Assembly: GCF_004209775.1 (NCBI RefSeq)
Contig: NZ_CP035914.1
Span: 496,001-560,000, forward strand
DNA length: 64,000 nt
Direction of reading: 5' to 3'
From: Synechococcus sp. WH 8101
GTDB taxonomy: Bacteria; Cyanobacteriota; Cyanobacteriia; PCC-6307; Cyanobiaceae
In this document: positions 36,870 to 47,806 of the stretch, in pieces
Position numbering within the stretch: position 1 is the first letter of the stretch
Layout: every line of letters begins with the position of its first letter
Position numbers and translations under genes: made by a program
The notes under the pieces: generated by a model
What the model saw: the letters and a program-made list of their open reading frames with translations, nothing else
What the model was told of the DNA's origin: nothing
Database searches by the model: none

Positions 36870-36886
36870 CATTAACAAAGGGTCAT
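36870..36886 (-). promoter_or_regulatory. conserved element upstream of cpcB (array type)
   Basis: On the minus strand ATGACCCTTTGTTAAT lies about 155-170 bp ahead of cpcB. A near match, ATGACCTTTTGTTAAA, occurs at a similar distance (about 157-173 bp) ahead of cpcB copy 6 at 49058-49075, although the sequence between is otherwise different. The conservation suggests a binding site or core promoter. The element recurs in copies 2-5 at 2,437-bp steps. Confidence 0.5.
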
Positions 36887-36915
36887 CCGGTTTGTTCGGG
36901 TCTGCGGTGGACCAC

Positions 36916-36951
36916 AAAAAGCCCCCCGTCCTGCCCTTCAGGGCGGGGGGC
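36916..36951 (-). terminator. Rho-independent terminator of cpcC, copy 1
   Basis: On the minus strand a GC-rich hairpin (GCCCCCCGCCCTGAAGGGCAGGACGGGGGGC, arms interrupted by a small bulge) is followed by five T. It separates cpcC from the cpcB promoter, making cpcC and cpcBA separate transcription units within each repeat. It recurs in all five full units. Confidence 0.88.
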
Positions 36952-36980
36952 GTTGGCTGGTGACGGGAGCAGGACAGAGC

Positions 36981-37832
36981 TCAGGTCACGGGCGTCACAC
37001 TGGCAACGCGACCACCCTGGCGATGGATCATCTGCTGGGTTTCCAGCAACTTGTTGAAGGGCACGAAGCGGACCGTGCTGCTGCGCTTGTGCAGGCGGTA
37101 GTTGTTCAGACCGGTGACTTCAATGCGATACATCTTCGCTTTCTGGCCGATTCCTTGCATCATCTGTGTGATGCCCTCGTTGGCCACCTGGGTGGGCTGG
37201 AAGGCGGCGCCGCTGGCCGCCGGACTCACCACCGGAACCGCGCGATTCTGGTGCAGGGCCTTGCCGAGTCGGAATTGGCGGCCGGCCGTGTCGCCCTTGA
37301 CGGAGGCGGCAGCACCGCGTGCCAGTTGCATCAGCCAGGAGAACTGGCGCCCTTCCTGACCAGCGCTGTAGTTCCAGCCGTGCAGGTAGGGCACCACCTC
37401 TTCGCCGAAACGCTCCTGATATTCAGCGCTGTCGATGTAGGCATCGATTTCGGCATCAAAACCCTGCTCCTGCAGGATCGTGAAGTGGTGCAGCATCTCG
37501 GCCTTGTTCTGGGGTGCCCGGCCGAGCAGATGCTTGTGGTTCAGTTCGATGAAGTGATAGGGATTGCAGTTATTGAAGAACTTCTCGCGATACAGCCCGC
37601 TCTTGGCCAAGTTGCGCATCAGTTCGCGCACACTCAGATATCCGTTGCGAAACAAGGATTCAACGCCATCAAGGCGCTCACTGTCCATGATGTATTGGCC
37701 ACCAAAGACTTGCTGATAAGCAGCGCGAAGCACCGCTTCTTTGTCGTTTGAAGATCCTGTGTTCCAGTTTTCACGATTGCGTTCAGCGCGGAAGCGCTCG
37801 ATGCCCAGATAGGCCGCATTTTTCAGAGCCAT
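36981..37832 (-). CDS. cpcC: phycocyanin rod linker CpcC, copy 1
   Basis: A 283-residue rod linker. An N-terminal phycobilisome linker domain (about residues 20-150) includes N-H-K-H-L-L-G-R-A-P-Q-N-K-A-E and Y-H-G-W-N-Y-S-A-like P-Y-L-H-G-W-N-Y-S. After a flexible stretch, the C-terminal CpcD-like domain (about 220-275) has F-R/Y-R-I-E-V-T-G-L-N-N-Y-R-L-H-K-R. I chose the ATG at 37832 (MALKNAAYLGIERF) because the paralogue at 49512-50354 begins at the same point; an ATG 11 codons upstream is also open. CpcC joins phycocyanin hexamers within the rod. Confidence 0.92.
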   Translation of the reverse strand: MALKNAAYLGIERFRAERNRENWNTGSSNDKEAVLRAAYQQVFGGQYIMDSERLDGVESLFRNGYLSVRELMRNLAKSGLYREKFFNNCNPYHFIELNHKHLLGRAPQNKAEMLHHFTILQEQGFDAEIDAYIDSAEYQERFGEEVVPYLHGWNYSAGQEGRQFSWLMQLARGAAASVKGDTAGRQFRLGKALHQNRAVPVVSPAASGAAFQPTQVANEGITQMMQGIGQKAKMYRIEVTGLNNYRLHKRSSTVRFVPFNKLLETQQMIHRQGGRVASVTPVT

Positions 37833-37896
37833 GTGCTTGGGGATTGGTGGGAGTGGAGAGGTCATTGCGATCAGTGAAGCCGGCCCTCGGCTTGCG

Positions 37897-37914
37897 CTGT
37901 CGCAATCACGACAG
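37897..37914. promoter_or_regulatory. inverted repeat upstream of cpcC
   Basis: CTGTCG and CGACAG flank six bases, 65-82 bp ahead of the chosen cpcC start. A further shared element, GTAACGA followed by TTCTGA-A/G-AGG on the minus strand, lies at 37935-37961 and also upstream of the cpcC paralogue near 50455-50471. Both are candidate promoter or operator parts; the array junction falls exactly at the distal edge of GTAACG. Confidence 0.4.
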
Positions 37915-38058
37915 TCTCAATCGATTGTTCGCTGACCTCTCAGAAACTCAGTACTTCGTTACCTGCCAGAGGCGTTGATGATGGCGAGCTGGATGGAGTG
38001 GATGGCAACAAAAAAGCCCCCTCGTTGGAGGGGGCGATGAGAAGAAGCGAGAACGCGA

Positions 38059-38547
38059 TCAGACGAGAGCGTTGATGGCGTAGTCGATGTAGTTGTTGGC
38101 GATGACGCCGGCGTCGCCGGAGACGCCGTGGTTGGCCTTGATGTAGTTGAGAGCTTCGACGTACCAGGAGGGGGAGAGTTCGAAAGCGCGGTTGATCTCG
38201 TCGAGACCGGCGATCAGGTACTCATCCATGGGGCCGGTGCCACCAGCCACGAGGCAGTAGGTGACCATGCGGAGGTAGTAGCCGATGTCACGGGCGCACT
38301 TCTCTTTGCCGCGAGCGTCAGCTGCGTAGTTGTTGCCCTGCATCTGGGTGGTGTAGGGGAACTTGTTGTACACAGCCTGAGCAGCGCCGTTCACGAGGGA
38401 ATCAGCGTTGGCGGTGAGGGCCTTGGCAGCAGCCAGAGCGTTGGCGGCACGCTCGAAACGACCGAAAGCAGCGTTGATTTCGGTGTTGGAGAGGAAGCGG
38501 CCCTGGGAATCAGCGGCGGCGACGGCTTCGGTGAGGGGGGTCTTCAT
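38059..38547 (-). CDS. cpcA: phycocyanin alpha subunit, copy 2
   Basis: The product is identical to copy 1. Downstream the terminator is followed by about 50 bp of cpcE leader, which here abuts the cpcC copy 1 promoter at 37961/37962 rather than cpcE. Confidence 0.96.
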   Translation of the reverse strand: MKTPLTEAVAAADSQGRFLSNTEINAAFGRFERAANALAAAKALTANADSLVNGAAQAVYNKFPYTTQMQGNNYAADARGKEKCARDIGYYLRMVTYCLVAGGTGPMDEYLIAGLDEINRAFELSPSWYVEALNYIKANHGVSGDAGVIANNYIDYAINALV

Positions 38548-38635
38548 TGTTGGAAAAGACGAAGGTGTTCTGATGAGAAATCACGGGGTGATGGGCCTTA
38601 AACGTCATCACCCAGGGTTGATCGGCGCAGCCGGA

Positions 38636-39154
38636 TCAGGCGACAGCAGCGGCAGCGCGGTCGAAGTAGGTGCCGATTTCAGACATCAGAGCGGAGCAGT
38701 CACCAGCGGTGATGCCGTTCTTGTCGTTGGCGATAGCGATGGCCGCGTCCTTCATCTTGCGAACGCCTTCAGCGACGGAAGCGCCAGGAACGCCCAGGGC
38801 CAGGTAGGTCTCACGCAGGCCATTGAGGCAACGGTCTTCCAGCACGGAAGCGTCGCCGGTGAAGGCGGCGTAGGTGACGTAGCGGAGGATGATCTCCATG
38901 TCGCGCAGGCAGGCAGCCATGCGGCGGTGGGTGTAAGCGTTACCACCGGGGGCGATCAGGGCGGGCTGCTGAGCGAACAGTTCGCGAGCGGCGTTGGTGA
39001 CGATGGACGAAGCGTTGGAGGTGATGCGGTTCACGGCATCCATACGCTTGTTGCTGTCAGCAACCATGGCAGCCAGAGCATCGATCTGGCCGGCGTTGAT
39101 GAATTCGCCACGGGCGTCAGCCTGGGCAACAACCTTGGTGAAGGCGTCGAACAT
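38636..39154 (-). CDS. cpcB: phycocyanin beta subunit, copy 2
   Basis: The product is identical to copy 1. Val127 is encoded by GTC (base G at 38774), the B-type state of the alternating site. Confidence 0.96.
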   Translation of the reverse strand: MFDAFTKVVAQADARGEFINAGQIDALAAMVADSNKRMDAVNRITSNASSIVTNAARELFAQQPALIAPGGNAYTHRRMAACLRDMEIILRYVTYAAFTGDASVLEDRCLNGLRETYLALGVPGASVAEGVRKMKDAAIAIANDKNGITAGDCSALMSEIGTYFDRAAAAVA

Positions 39155-39417
39155 TGAGAAAGCTCCTGTTCTCGACGAGGGGTCGGGAGTGGTTGGGGGT
39201 GAGAGCCAAGACGTGAGGGCTTGGATGCTCGTGTCGACGCCATCGCAGTGAGAGCGAAGCGCTGACAGAGATAGTTTGCGTGCTCCTCTTTGGTCTGATG
39301 CGCAACCATTAACAAAGGGTCATCCGGTTTGTTCGGGTCTGCGGTGGACCACAAAAAGCCCCCCGTCCTGCCCTTCAGGGCGGGGGGCGTTGGCTGGTGA
39401 CGGGAGCAGGACAGAGC

Positions 39418-40269
39418 TCAGGTCACGGGCGTCACACTGGCAACGCGACCACCCTGGCGATGGATCATCTGCTGGGTTTCCAGCAACTTGTTGAAGGGCA
39501 CGAAGCGGACCGTGCTGCTGCGCTTGTGCAGGCGGTAGTTGTTCAGACCGGTGACTTCAATGCGATACATCTTCGCTTTCTGGCCGATTCCTTGCATCAT
39601 CTGTGTGATGCCCTCGTTGGCCACCTGGGTGGGCTGGAAGGCGGCGCCGCTGGCCGCCGGACTCACCACCGGAACCGCGCGATTCTGGTGCAGGGCCTTG
39701 CCGAGTCGGAATTGGCGGCCGGCCGTGTCGCCCTTGACGGAGGCGGCAGCACCGCGTGCCAGTTGCATCAGCCAGGAGAACTGGCGCCCTTCCTGACCAG
39801 CGCTGTAGTTCCAGCCGTGCAGGTAGGGCACCACCTCTTCGCCGAAACGCTCCTGATATTCAGCGCTGTCGATGTAGGCATCGATTTCGGCATCAAAACC
39901 CTGCTCCTGCAGGATCGTGAAGTGGTGCAGCATCTCGGCCTTGTTCTGGGGTGCCCGGCCGAGCAGATGCTTGTGGTTCAGTTCGATGAAGTGATAGGGA
40001 TTGCAGTTATTGAAGAACTTCTCGCGATACAGCCCGCTCTTGGCCAAGTTGCGCATCAGTTCGCGCACACTCAGATATCCGTTGCGAAACAAGGATTCAA
40101 CGCCATCAAGGCGCTCACTGTCCATGATGTATTGGCCACCAAAGACTTGCTGATAAGCAGCGCGAAGCACCGCTTCTTTGTCGTTTGAAGATCCTGTGTT
40201 CCAGTTTTCACGATTGCGTTCAGCGCGGAAGCGCTCGATGCCCAGATAGGCCGCATTTTTCAGAGCCAT
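39418..40269 (-). CDS. cpcC: phycocyanin rod linker CpcC, copy 2
   Basis: The sequence is identical to copy 1 over the coding region, with the same upstream sequence and terminator. Confidence 0.92.
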   Translation of the reverse strand: MALKNAAYLGIERFRAERNRENWNTGSSNDKEAVLRAAYQQVFGGQYIMDSERLDGVESLFRNGYLSVRELMRNLAKSGLYREKFFNNCNPYHFIELNHKHLLGRAPQNKAEMLHHFTILQEQGFDAEIDAYIDSAEYQERFGEEVVPYLHGWNYSAGQEGRQFSWLMQLARGAAASVKGDTAGRQFRLGKALHQNRAVPVVSPAASGAAFQPTQVANEGITQMMQGIGQKAKMYRIEVTGLNNYRLHKRSSTVRFVPFNKLLETQQMIHRQGGRVASVTPVT

Positions 40270-40495
40270 GTGCTTGGGGATTGGTGGGAGTGGAGAGGTC
40301 ATTGCGATCAGTGAAGCCGGCCCTCGGCTTGCGCTGTCGCAATCACGACAGTCTCAATCGATTGTTCGCTGACCTCTCAGAAACTCAGTACTTCGTTACC
40401 TGCCAGAGGCGTTGATGATGGCGAGCTGGATGGAGTGGATGGCAACAAAAAAGCCCCCTCGTTGGAGGGGGCGATGAGAAGAAGCGAGAACGCGA

Positions 40496-40984
40496 TCAGA
40501 CGAGAGCGTTGATGGCGTAGTCGATGTAGTTGTTGGCGATGACGCCGGCGTCGCCGGAGACGCCGTGGTTGGCCTTGATGTAGTTGAGAGCTTCGACGTA
40601 CCAGGAGGGGGAGAGTTCGAAAGCGCGGTTGATCTCGTCGAGACCGGCGATCAGGTACTCATCCATGGGGCCGGTGCCACCAGCCACGAGGCAGTAGGTG
40701 ACCATGCGGAGGTAGTAGCCGATGTCACGGGCGCACTTCTCTTTGCCGCGAGCGTCAGCTGCGTAGTTGTTGCCCTGCATCTGGGTGGTGTAGGGGAACT
40801 TGTTGTACACAGCCTGAGCAGCGCCGTTCACGAGGGAATCAGCGTTGGCGGTGAGGGCCTTGGCAGCAGCCAGAGCGTTGGCGGCACGCTCGAAACGACC
40901 GAAAGCAGCGTTGATTTCGGTGTTGGAGAGGAAGCGGCCCTGGGAATCAGCGGCGGCGACGGCTTCGGTGAGGGGGGTCTTCAT
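40496..40984 (-). CDS. cpcA: phycocyanin alpha subunit, copy 3
   Basis: Identical product and flanks to copy 2; Cys84 is retained. Confidence 0.96.
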   Translation of the reverse strand: MKTPLTEAVAAADSQGRFLSNTEINAAFGRFERAANALAAAKALTANADSLVNGAAQAVYNKFPYTTQMQGNNYAADARGKEKCARDIGYYLRMVTYCLVAGGTGPMDEYLIAGLDEINRAFELSPSWYVEALNYIKANHGVSGDAGVIANNYIDYAINALV

Positions 40985-41072
40985 TGTTGGAAAAGACGAA
41001 GGTGTTCTGATGAGAAATCACGGGGTGATGGGCCTTAAACGTCATCACCCAGGGTTGATCGGCGCAGCCGGA

Positions 41073-41591
41073 TCAGGCGACAGCAGCGGCAGCGCGGTCG
41101 AAGTAGGTGCCGATTTCAGACATCAGAGCGGAGCAGTCACCAGCGGTGATGCCGTTCTTGTCGTTGGCGATAGCGATGGCCGCGTCCTTCATCTTGCGAA
41201 CGCCTTCAGCCACGGAAGCGCCAGGAACGCCCAGGGCCAGGTAGGTCTCACGCAGGCCATTGAGGCAACGGTCTTCCAGCACGGAAGCGTCGCCGGTGAA
41301 GGCGGCGTAGGTGACGTAGCGGAGGATGATCTCCATGTCGCGCAGGCAGGCAGCCATGCGGCGGTGGGTGTAAGCGTTACCACCGGGGGCGATCAGGGCG
41401 GGCTGCTGAGCGAACAGTTCGCGAGCGGCGTTGGTGACGATGGACGAAGCGTTGGAGGTGATGCGGTTCACGGCATCCATACGCTTGTTGCTGTCAGCAA
41501 CCATGGCAGCCAGAGCATCGATCTGGCCGGCGTTGATGAATTCGCCACGGGCGTCAGCCTGGGCAACAACCTTGGTGAAGGCGTCGAACAT
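41073..41591 (-). CDS. cpcB: phycocyanin beta subunit, copy 3
   Basis: Identical product; Val127 is GTG (base C at 41211), the A-type state. Confidence 0.96.
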   Translation of the reverse strand: MFDAFTKVVAQADARGEFINAGQIDALAAMVADSNKRMDAVNRITSNASSIVTNAARELFAQQPALIAPGGNAYTHRRMAACLRDMEIILRYVTYAAFTGDASVLEDRCLNGLRETYLALGVPGASVAEGVRKMKDAAIAIANDKNGITAGDCSALMSEIGTYFDRAAAAVA

Positions 41592-41854
41592 TGAGAAAGC
41601 TCCTGTTCTCGACGAGGGGTCGGGAGTGGTTGGGGGTGAGAGCCAAGACGTGAGGGCTTGGATGCTCGTGTCGACGCCATCGCAGTGAGAGCGAAGCGCT
41701 GACAGAGATAGTTTGCGTGCTCCTCTTTGGTCTGATGCGCAACCATTAACAAAGGGTCATCCGGTTTGTTCGGGTCTGCGGTGGACCACAAAAAGCCCCC
41801 CGTCCTGCCCTTCAGGGCGGGGGGCGTTGGCTGGTGACGGGAGCAGGACAGAGC

Positions 41855-42706
41855 TCAGGTCACGGGCGTCACACTGGCAACGCGACCACCCTGGCGATGG
41901 ATCATCTGCTGGGTTTCCAGCAACTTGTTGAAGGGCACGAAGCGGACCGTGCTGCTGCGCTTGTGCAGGCGGTAGTTGTTCAGACCGGTGACTTCAATGC
42001 GATACATCTTCGCTTTCTGGCCGATTCCTTGCATCATCTGTGTGATGCCCTCGTTGGCCACCTGGGTGGGCTGGAAGGCGGCGCCGCTGGCCGCCGGACT
42101 CACCACCGGAACCGCGCGATTCTGGTGCAGGGCCTTGCCGAGTCGGAATTGGCGGCCGGCCGTGTCGCCCTTGACGGAGGCGGCAGCACCGCGTGCCAGT
42201 TGCATCAGCCAGGAGAACTGGCGCCCTTCCTGACCAGCGCTGTAGTTCCAGCCGTGCAGGTAGGGCACCACCTCTTCGCCGAAACGCTCCTGATATTCAG
42301 CGCTGTCGATGTAGGCATCGATTTCGGCATCAAAACCCTGCTCCTGCAGGATCGTGAAGTGGTGCAGCATCTCGGCCTTGTTCTGGGGTGCCCGGCCGAG
42401 CAGATGCTTGTGGTTCAGTTCGATGAAGTGATAGGGATTGCAGTTATTGAAGAACTTCTCGCGATACAGCCCGCTCTTGGCCAAGTTGCGCATCAGTTCG
42501 CGCACACTCAGATATCCGTTGCGAAACAAGGATTCAACGCCATCAAGGCGCTCACTGTCCATGATGTATTGGCCACCAAAGACTTGCTGATAAGCAGCGC
42601 GAAGCACCGCTTCTTTGTCGTTTGAAGATCCTGTGTTCCAGTTTTCACGATTGCGTTCAGCGCGGAAGCGCTCGATGCCCAGATAGGCCGCATTTTTCAG
42701 AGCCAT
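41855..42706 (-). CDS. cpcC: phycocyanin rod linker CpcC, copy 3
   Basis: Identical to the other array copies, including the promoter-side inverted repeat. Confidence 0.92.
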   Translation of the reverse strand: MALKNAAYLGIERFRAERNRENWNTGSSNDKEAVLRAAYQQVFGGQYIMDSERLDGVESLFRNGYLSVRELMRNLAKSGLYREKFFNNCNPYHFIELNHKHLLGRAPQNKAEMLHHFTILQEQGFDAEIDAYIDSAEYQERFGEEVVPYLHGWNYSAGQEGRQFSWLMQLARGAAASVKGDTAGRQFRLGKALHQNRAVPVVSPAASGAAFQPTQVANEGITQMMQGIGQKAKMYRIEVTGLNNYRLHKRSSTVRFVPFNKLLETQQMIHRQGGRVASVTPVT

Positions 42707-42932
42707 GTGCTTGGGGATTGGTGGGAGTGGAGAGGTCATTGCGATCAGTGAAGCCGGCCCTCGGCTTGCGCTGTCGCAATCACGACAGTCTCAATCGATT
42801 GTTCGCTGACCTCTCAGAAACTCAGTACTTCGTTACCTGCCAGAGGCGTTGATGATGGCGAGCTGGATGGAGTGGATGGCAACAAAAAAGCCCCCTCGTT
42901 GGAGGGGGCGATGAGAAGAAGCGAGAACGCGA

Positions 42933-43421
42933 TCAGACGAGAGCGTTGATGGCGTAGTCGATGTAGTTGTTGGCGATGACGCCGGCGTCGCCGGAGACGC
43001 CGTGGTTGGCCTTGATGTAGTTGAGAGCTTCGACGTACCAGGAGGGGGAGAGTTCGAAAGCGCGGTTGATCTCGTCGAGACCGGCGATCAGGTACTCATC
43101 CATGGGGCCGGTGCCACCAGCCACGAGGCAGTAGGTGACCATGCGGAGGTAGTAGCCGATGTCACGGGCGCACTTCTCTTTGCCGCGAGCGTCAGCTGCG
43201 TAGTTGTTGCCCTGCATCTGGGTGGTGTAGGGGAACTTGTTGTACACAGCCTGAGCAGCGCCGTTCACGAGGGAATCAGCGTTGGCGGTGAGGGCCTTGG
43301 CAGCAGCCAGAGCGTTGGCGGCACGCTCGAAACGACCGAAAGCAGCGTTGATTTCGGTGTTGGAGAGGAAGCGGCCCTGGGAATCAGCGGCGGCGACGGC
43401 TTCGGTGAGGGGGGTCTTCAT
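42933..43421 (-). CDS. cpcA: phycocyanin alpha subunit, copy 4
   Basis: Identical product and flanks to copies 2 and 3. Confidence 0.96.
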   Translation of the reverse strand: MKTPLTEAVAAADSQGRFLSNTEINAAFGRFERAANALAAAKALTANADSLVNGAAQAVYNKFPYTTQMQGNNYAADARGKEKCARDIGYYLRMVTYCLVAGGTGPMDEYLIAGLDEINRAFELSPSWYVEALNYIKANHGVSGDAGVIANNYIDYAINALV

Positions 43422-43509
43422 TGTTGGAAAAGACGAAGGTGTTCTGATGAGAAATCACGGGGTGATGGGCCTTAAACGTCATCACCCAGGGTTGATCGGC
43501 GCAGCCGGA

Positions 43510-44028
43510 TCAGGCGACAGCAGCGGCAGCGCGGTCGAAGTAGGTGCCGATTTCAGACATCAGAGCGGAGCAGTCACCAGCGGTGATGCCGTTCTTGTCG
43601 TTGGCGATAGCGATGGCCGCGTCCTTCATCTTGCGAACGCCTTCAGCGACGGAAGCGCCAGGAACGCCCAGGGCCAGGTAGGTCTCACGCAGGCCATTGA
43701 GGCAACGGTCTTCCAGCACGGAAGCGTCGCCGGTGAAGGCGGCGTAGGTGACGTAGCGGAGGATGATCTCCATGTCGCGCAGGCAGGCAGCCATGCGGCG
43801 GTGGGTGTAAGCGTTACCACCGGGGGCGATCAGGGCGGGCTGCTGAGCGAACAGTTCGCGAGCGGCGTTGGTGACGATGGACGAAGCGTTGGAGGTGATG
43901 CGGTTCACGGCATCCATACGCTTGTTGCTGTCAGCAACCATGGCAGCCAGAGCATCGATCTGGCCGGCGTTGATGAATTCGCCACGGGCGTCAGCCTGGG
44001 CAACAACCTTGGTGAAGGCGTCGAACAT
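43510..44028 (-). CDS. cpcB: phycocyanin beta subunit, copy 4
   Basis: Identical product; Val127 is GTC (base G at 43648), the B-type state. Confidence 0.96.
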   Translation of the reverse strand: MFDAFTKVVAQADARGEFINAGQIDALAAMVADSNKRMDAVNRITSNASSIVTNAARELFAQQPALIAPGGNAYTHRRMAACLRDMEIILRYVTYAAFTGDASVLEDRCLNGLRETYLALGVPGASVAEGVRKMKDAAIAIANDKNGITAGDCSALMSEIGTYFDRAAAAVA

Positions 44029-44291
44029 TGAGAAAGCTCCTGTTCTCGACGAGGGGTCGGGAGTGGTTGGGGGTGAGAGCCAAGACGTGAGGGCTTGGAT
44101 GCTCGTGTCGACGCCATCGCAGTGAGAGCGAAGCGCTGACAGAGATAGTTTGCGTGCTCCTCTTTGGTCTGATGCGCAACCATTAACAAAGGGTCATCCG
44201 GTTTGTTCGGGTCTGCGGTGGACCACAAAAAGCCCCCCGTCCTGCCCTTCAGGGCGGGGGGCGTTGGCTGGTGACGGGAGCAGGACAGAGC

Positions 44292-45143
44292 TCAGGTCAC
44301 GGGCGTCACACTGGCAACGCGACCACCCTGGCGATGGATCATCTGCTGGGTTTCCAGCAACTTGTTGAAGGGCACGAAGCGGACCGTGCTGCTGCGCTTG
44401 TGCAGGCGGTAGTTGTTCAGACCGGTGACTTCAATGCGATACATCTTCGCTTTCTGGCCGATTCCTTGCATCATCTGTGTGATGCCCTCGTTGGCCACCT
44501 GGGTGGGCTGGAAGGCGGCGCCGCTGGCCGCCGGACTCACCACCGGAACCGCGCGATTCTGGTGCAGGGCCTTGCCGAGTCGGAATTGGCGGCCGGCCGT
44601 GTCGCCCTTGACGGAGGCGGCAGCACCGCGTGCCAGTTGCATCAGCCAGGAGAACTGGCGCCCTTCCTGACCAGCGCTGTAGTTCCAGCCGTGCAGGTAG
44701 GGCACCACCTCTTCGCCGAAACGCTCCTGATATTCAGCGCTGTCGATGTAGGCATCGATTTCGGCATCAAAACCCTGCTCCTGCAGGATCGTGAAGTGGT
44801 GCAGCATCTCGGCCTTGTTCTGGGGTGCCCGGCCGAGCAGATGCTTGTGGTTCAGTTCGATGAAGTGATAGGGATTGCAGTTATTGAAGAACTTCTCGCG
44901 ATACAGCCCGCTCTTGGCCAAGTTGCGCATCAGTTCGCGCACACTCAGATATCCGTTGCGAAACAAGGATTCAACGCCATCAAGGCGCTCACTGTCCATG
45001 ATGTATTGGCCACCAAAGACTTGCTGATAAGCAGCGCGAAGCACCGCTTCTTTGTCGTTTGAAGATCCTGTGTTCCAGTTTTCACGATTGCGTTCAGCGC
45101 GGAAGCGCTCGATGCCCAGATAGGCCGCATTTTTCAGAGCCAT
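44292..45143 (-). CDS. cpcC: phycocyanin rod linker CpcC, copy 4
   Basis: Identical to the other array copies. Confidence 0.92.
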   Translation of the reverse strand: MALKNAAYLGIERFRAERNRENWNTGSSNDKEAVLRAAYQQVFGGQYIMDSERLDGVESLFRNGYLSVRELMRNLAKSGLYREKFFNNCNPYHFIELNHKHLLGRAPQNKAEMLHHFTILQEQGFDAEIDAYIDSAEYQERFGEEVVPYLHGWNYSAGQEGRQFSWLMQLARGAAASVKGDTAGRQFRLGKALHQNRAVPVVSPAASGAAFQPTQVANEGITQMMQGIGQKAKMYRIEVTGLNNYRLHKRSSTVRFVPFNKLLETQQMIHRQGGRVASVTPVT

Positions 45144-45369
45144 GTGCTTGGGGATTGGTGGGAGTGGAGAGGTCATTGCGATCAGTGAAGCCGGCCCTCG
45201 GCTTGCGCTGTCGCAATCACGACAGTCTCAATCGATTGTTCGCTGACCTCTCAGAAACTCAGTACTTCGTTACCTGCCAGAGGCGTTGATGATGGCGAGC
45301 TGGATGGAGTGGATGGCAACAAAAAAGCCCCCTCGTTGGAGGGGGCGATGAGAAGAAGCGAGAACGCGA

Positions 45370-45858
45370 TCAGACGAGAGCGTTGATGGCGTAGTCGATG
45401 TAGTTGTTGGCGATGACGCCGGCGTCGCCGGAGACGCCGTGGTTGGCCTTGATGTAGTTGAGAGCTTCGACGTACCAGGAGGGGGAGAGTTCGAAAGCGC
45501 GGTTGATCTCGTCGAGACCGGCGATCAGGTACTCATCCATGGGGCCGGTGCCACCAGCCACGAGGCAGTAGGTGACCATGCGGAGGTAGTAGCCGATGTC
45601 ACGGGCGCACTTCTCTTTGCCGCGAGCGTCAGCTGCGTAGTTGTTGCCCTGCATCTGGGTGGTGTAGGGGAACTTGTTGTACACAGCCTGAGCAGCGCCG
45701 TTCACGAGGGAATCAGCGTTGGCGGTGAGGGCCTTGGCAGCAGCCAGAGCGTTGGCGGCACGCTCGAAACGACCGAAAGCAGCGTTGATTTCGGTGTTGG
45801 AGAGGAAGCGGCCCTGGGAATCAGCGGCGGCGACGGCTTCGGTGAGGGGGGTCTTCAT
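45370..45858 (-). CDS. cpcA: phycocyanin alpha subunit, copy 5
   Basis: Identical product and flanks to copies 2-4. Confidence 0.96.
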   Translation of the reverse strand: MKTPLTEAVAAADSQGRFLSNTEINAAFGRFERAANALAAAKALTANADSLVNGAAQAVYNKFPYTTQMQGNNYAADARGKEKCARDIGYYLRMVTYCLVAGGTGPMDEYLIAGLDEINRAFELSPSWYVEALNYIKANHGVSGDAGVIANNYIDYAINALV

Positions 45859-45946
45859 TGTTGGAAAAGACGAAGGTGTTCTGATGAGAAATCACGGGGT
45901 GATGGGCCTTAAACGTCATCACCCAGGGTTGATCGGCGCAGCCGGA

Positions 45947-46465
45947 TCAGGCGACAGCAGCGGCAGCGCGGTCGAAGTAGGTGCCGATTTCAGACATCAG
46001 AGCGGAGCAGTCACCAGCGGTGATGCCGTTCTTGTCGTTGGCGATAGCGATGGCCGCGTCCTTCATCTTGCGAACGCCTTCAGCCACGGAAGCGCCAGGA
46101 ACGCCCAGGGCCAGGTAGGTCTCACGCAGGCCATTGAGGCAACGGTCTTCCAGCACGGAAGCGTCGCCGGTGAAGGCGGCGTAGGTGACGTAGCGGAGGA
46201 TGATCTCCATGTCGCGCAGGCAGGCAGCCATGCGGCGGTGGGTGTAAGCGTTACCACCGGGGGCGATCAGGGCGGGCTGCTGAGCGAACAGTTCGCGAGC
46301 GGCGTTGGTGACGATGGACGAAGCGTTGGAGGTGATGCGGTTCACGGCATCCATACGCTTGTTGCTGTCAGCAACCATGGCAGCCAGAGCATCGATCTGG
46401 CCGGCGTTGATGAATTCGCCACGGGCGTCAGCCTGGGCAACAACCTTGGTGAAGGCGTCGAACAT
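45947..46465 (-). CDS. cpcB: phycocyanin beta subunit, copy 5
   Basis: Identical product; Val127 is GTG (base C at 46085), the A-type state. Confidence 0.96.
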   Translation of the reverse strand: MFDAFTKVVAQADARGEFINAGQIDALAAMVADSNKRMDAVNRITSNASSIVTNAARELFAQQPALIAPGGNAYTHRRMAACLRDMEIILRYVTYAAFTGDASVLEDRCLNGLRETYLALGVPGASVAEGVRKMKDAAIAIANDKNGITAGDCSALMSEIGTYFDRAAAAVA

Positions 46466-46728
46466 TGAGAAAGCTCCTGTTCTCGACGAGGGGTCGGGAG
46501 TGGTTGGGGGTGAGAGCCAAGACGTGAGGGCTTGGATGCTCGTGTCGACGCCATCGCAGTGAGAGCGAAGCGCTGACAGAGATAGTTTGCGTGCTCCTCT
46601 TTGGTCTGATGCGCAACCATTAACAAAGGGTCATCCGGTTTGTTCGGGTCTGCGGTGGACCACAAAAAGCCCCCCGTCCTGCCCTTCAGGGCGGGGGGCG
46701 TTGGCTGGTGACGGGAGCAGGACAGAGC

Positions 46729-47580
46729 TCAGGTCACGGGCGTCACACTGGCAACGCGACCACCCTGGCGATGGATCATCTGCTGGGTTTCCAGCAACTT
46801 GTTGAAGGGCACGAAGCGGACCGTGCTGCTGCGCTTGTGCAGGCGGTAGTTGTTCAGACCGGTGACTTCAATGCGATACATCTTCGCTTTCTGGCCGATT
46901 CCTTGCATCATCTGTGTGATGCCCTCGTTGGCCACCTGGGTGGGCTGGAAGGCGGCGCCGCTGGCCGCCGGACTCACCACCGGAACCGCGCGATTCTGGT
47001 GCAGGGCCTTGCCGAGTCGGAATTGGCGGCCGGCCGTGTCGCCCTTGACGGAGGCGGCAGCACCGCGTGCCAGTTGCATCAGCCAGGAGAACTGGCGCCC
47101 TTCCTGACCAGCGCTGTAGTTCCAGCCGTGCAGGTAGGGCACCACCTCTTCGCCGAAACGCTCCTGATATTCAGCGCTGTCGATGTAGGCATCGATTTCG
47201 GCATCAAAACCCTGCTCCTGCAGGATCGTGAAGTGGTGCAGCATCTCGGCCTTGTTCTGGGGTGCCCGGCCGAGCAGATGCTTGTGGTTCAGTTCGATGA
47301 AGTGATAGGGATTGCAGTTATTGAAGAACTTCTCGCGATACAGCCCGCTCTTGGCCAAGTTGCGCATCAGTTCGCGCACACTCAGATATCCGTTGCGAAA
47401 CAAGGATTCAACGCCATCAAGGCGCTCACTGTCCATGATGTATTGGCCACCAAAGACTTGCTGATAAGCAGCGCGAAGCACCGCTTCTTTGTCGTTTGAA
47501 GATCCTGTGTTCCAGTTTTCACGATTGCGTTCAGCGCGGAAGCGCTCGATGCCCAGATAGGCCGCATTTTTCAGAGCCAT
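46729..47580 (-). CDS. cpcC: phycocyanin rod linker CpcC, copy 5
   Basis: Identical to the other array copies. It is the first array cpcC in the transcription direction, directly downstream of cpcA copy 6. Confidence 0.92.
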   Translation of the reverse strand: MALKNAAYLGIERFRAERNRENWNTGSSNDKEAVLRAAYQQVFGGQYIMDSERLDGVESLFRNGYLSVRELMRNLAKSGLYREKFFNNCNPYHFIELNHKHLLGRAPQNKAEMLHHFTILQEQGFDAEIDAYIDSAEYQERFGEEVVPYLHGWNYSAGQEGRQFSWLMQLARGAAASVKGDTAGRQFRLGKALHQNRAVPVVSPAASGAAFQPTQVANEGITQMMQGIGQKAKMYRIEVTGLNNYRLHKRSSTVRFVPFNKLLETQQMIHRQGGRVASVTPVT

Positions 47581-47806
47581 GTGCTTGGGGATTGGTGGGA
47601 GTGGAGAGGTCATTGCGATCAGTGAAGCCGGCCCTCGGCTTGCGCTGTCGCAATCACGACAGTCTCAATCGATTGTTCGCTGACCTCTCAGAAACTCAGT
47701 ACTTCGTTACCTGCCAGAGGCGTTGATGATGGCGAGCTGGATGGAGTGGATGGCAACAAAAAAGCCCCCTCGTTGGAGGGGGCGATGAGAAGAAGCGAGA
47801 ACGCGA

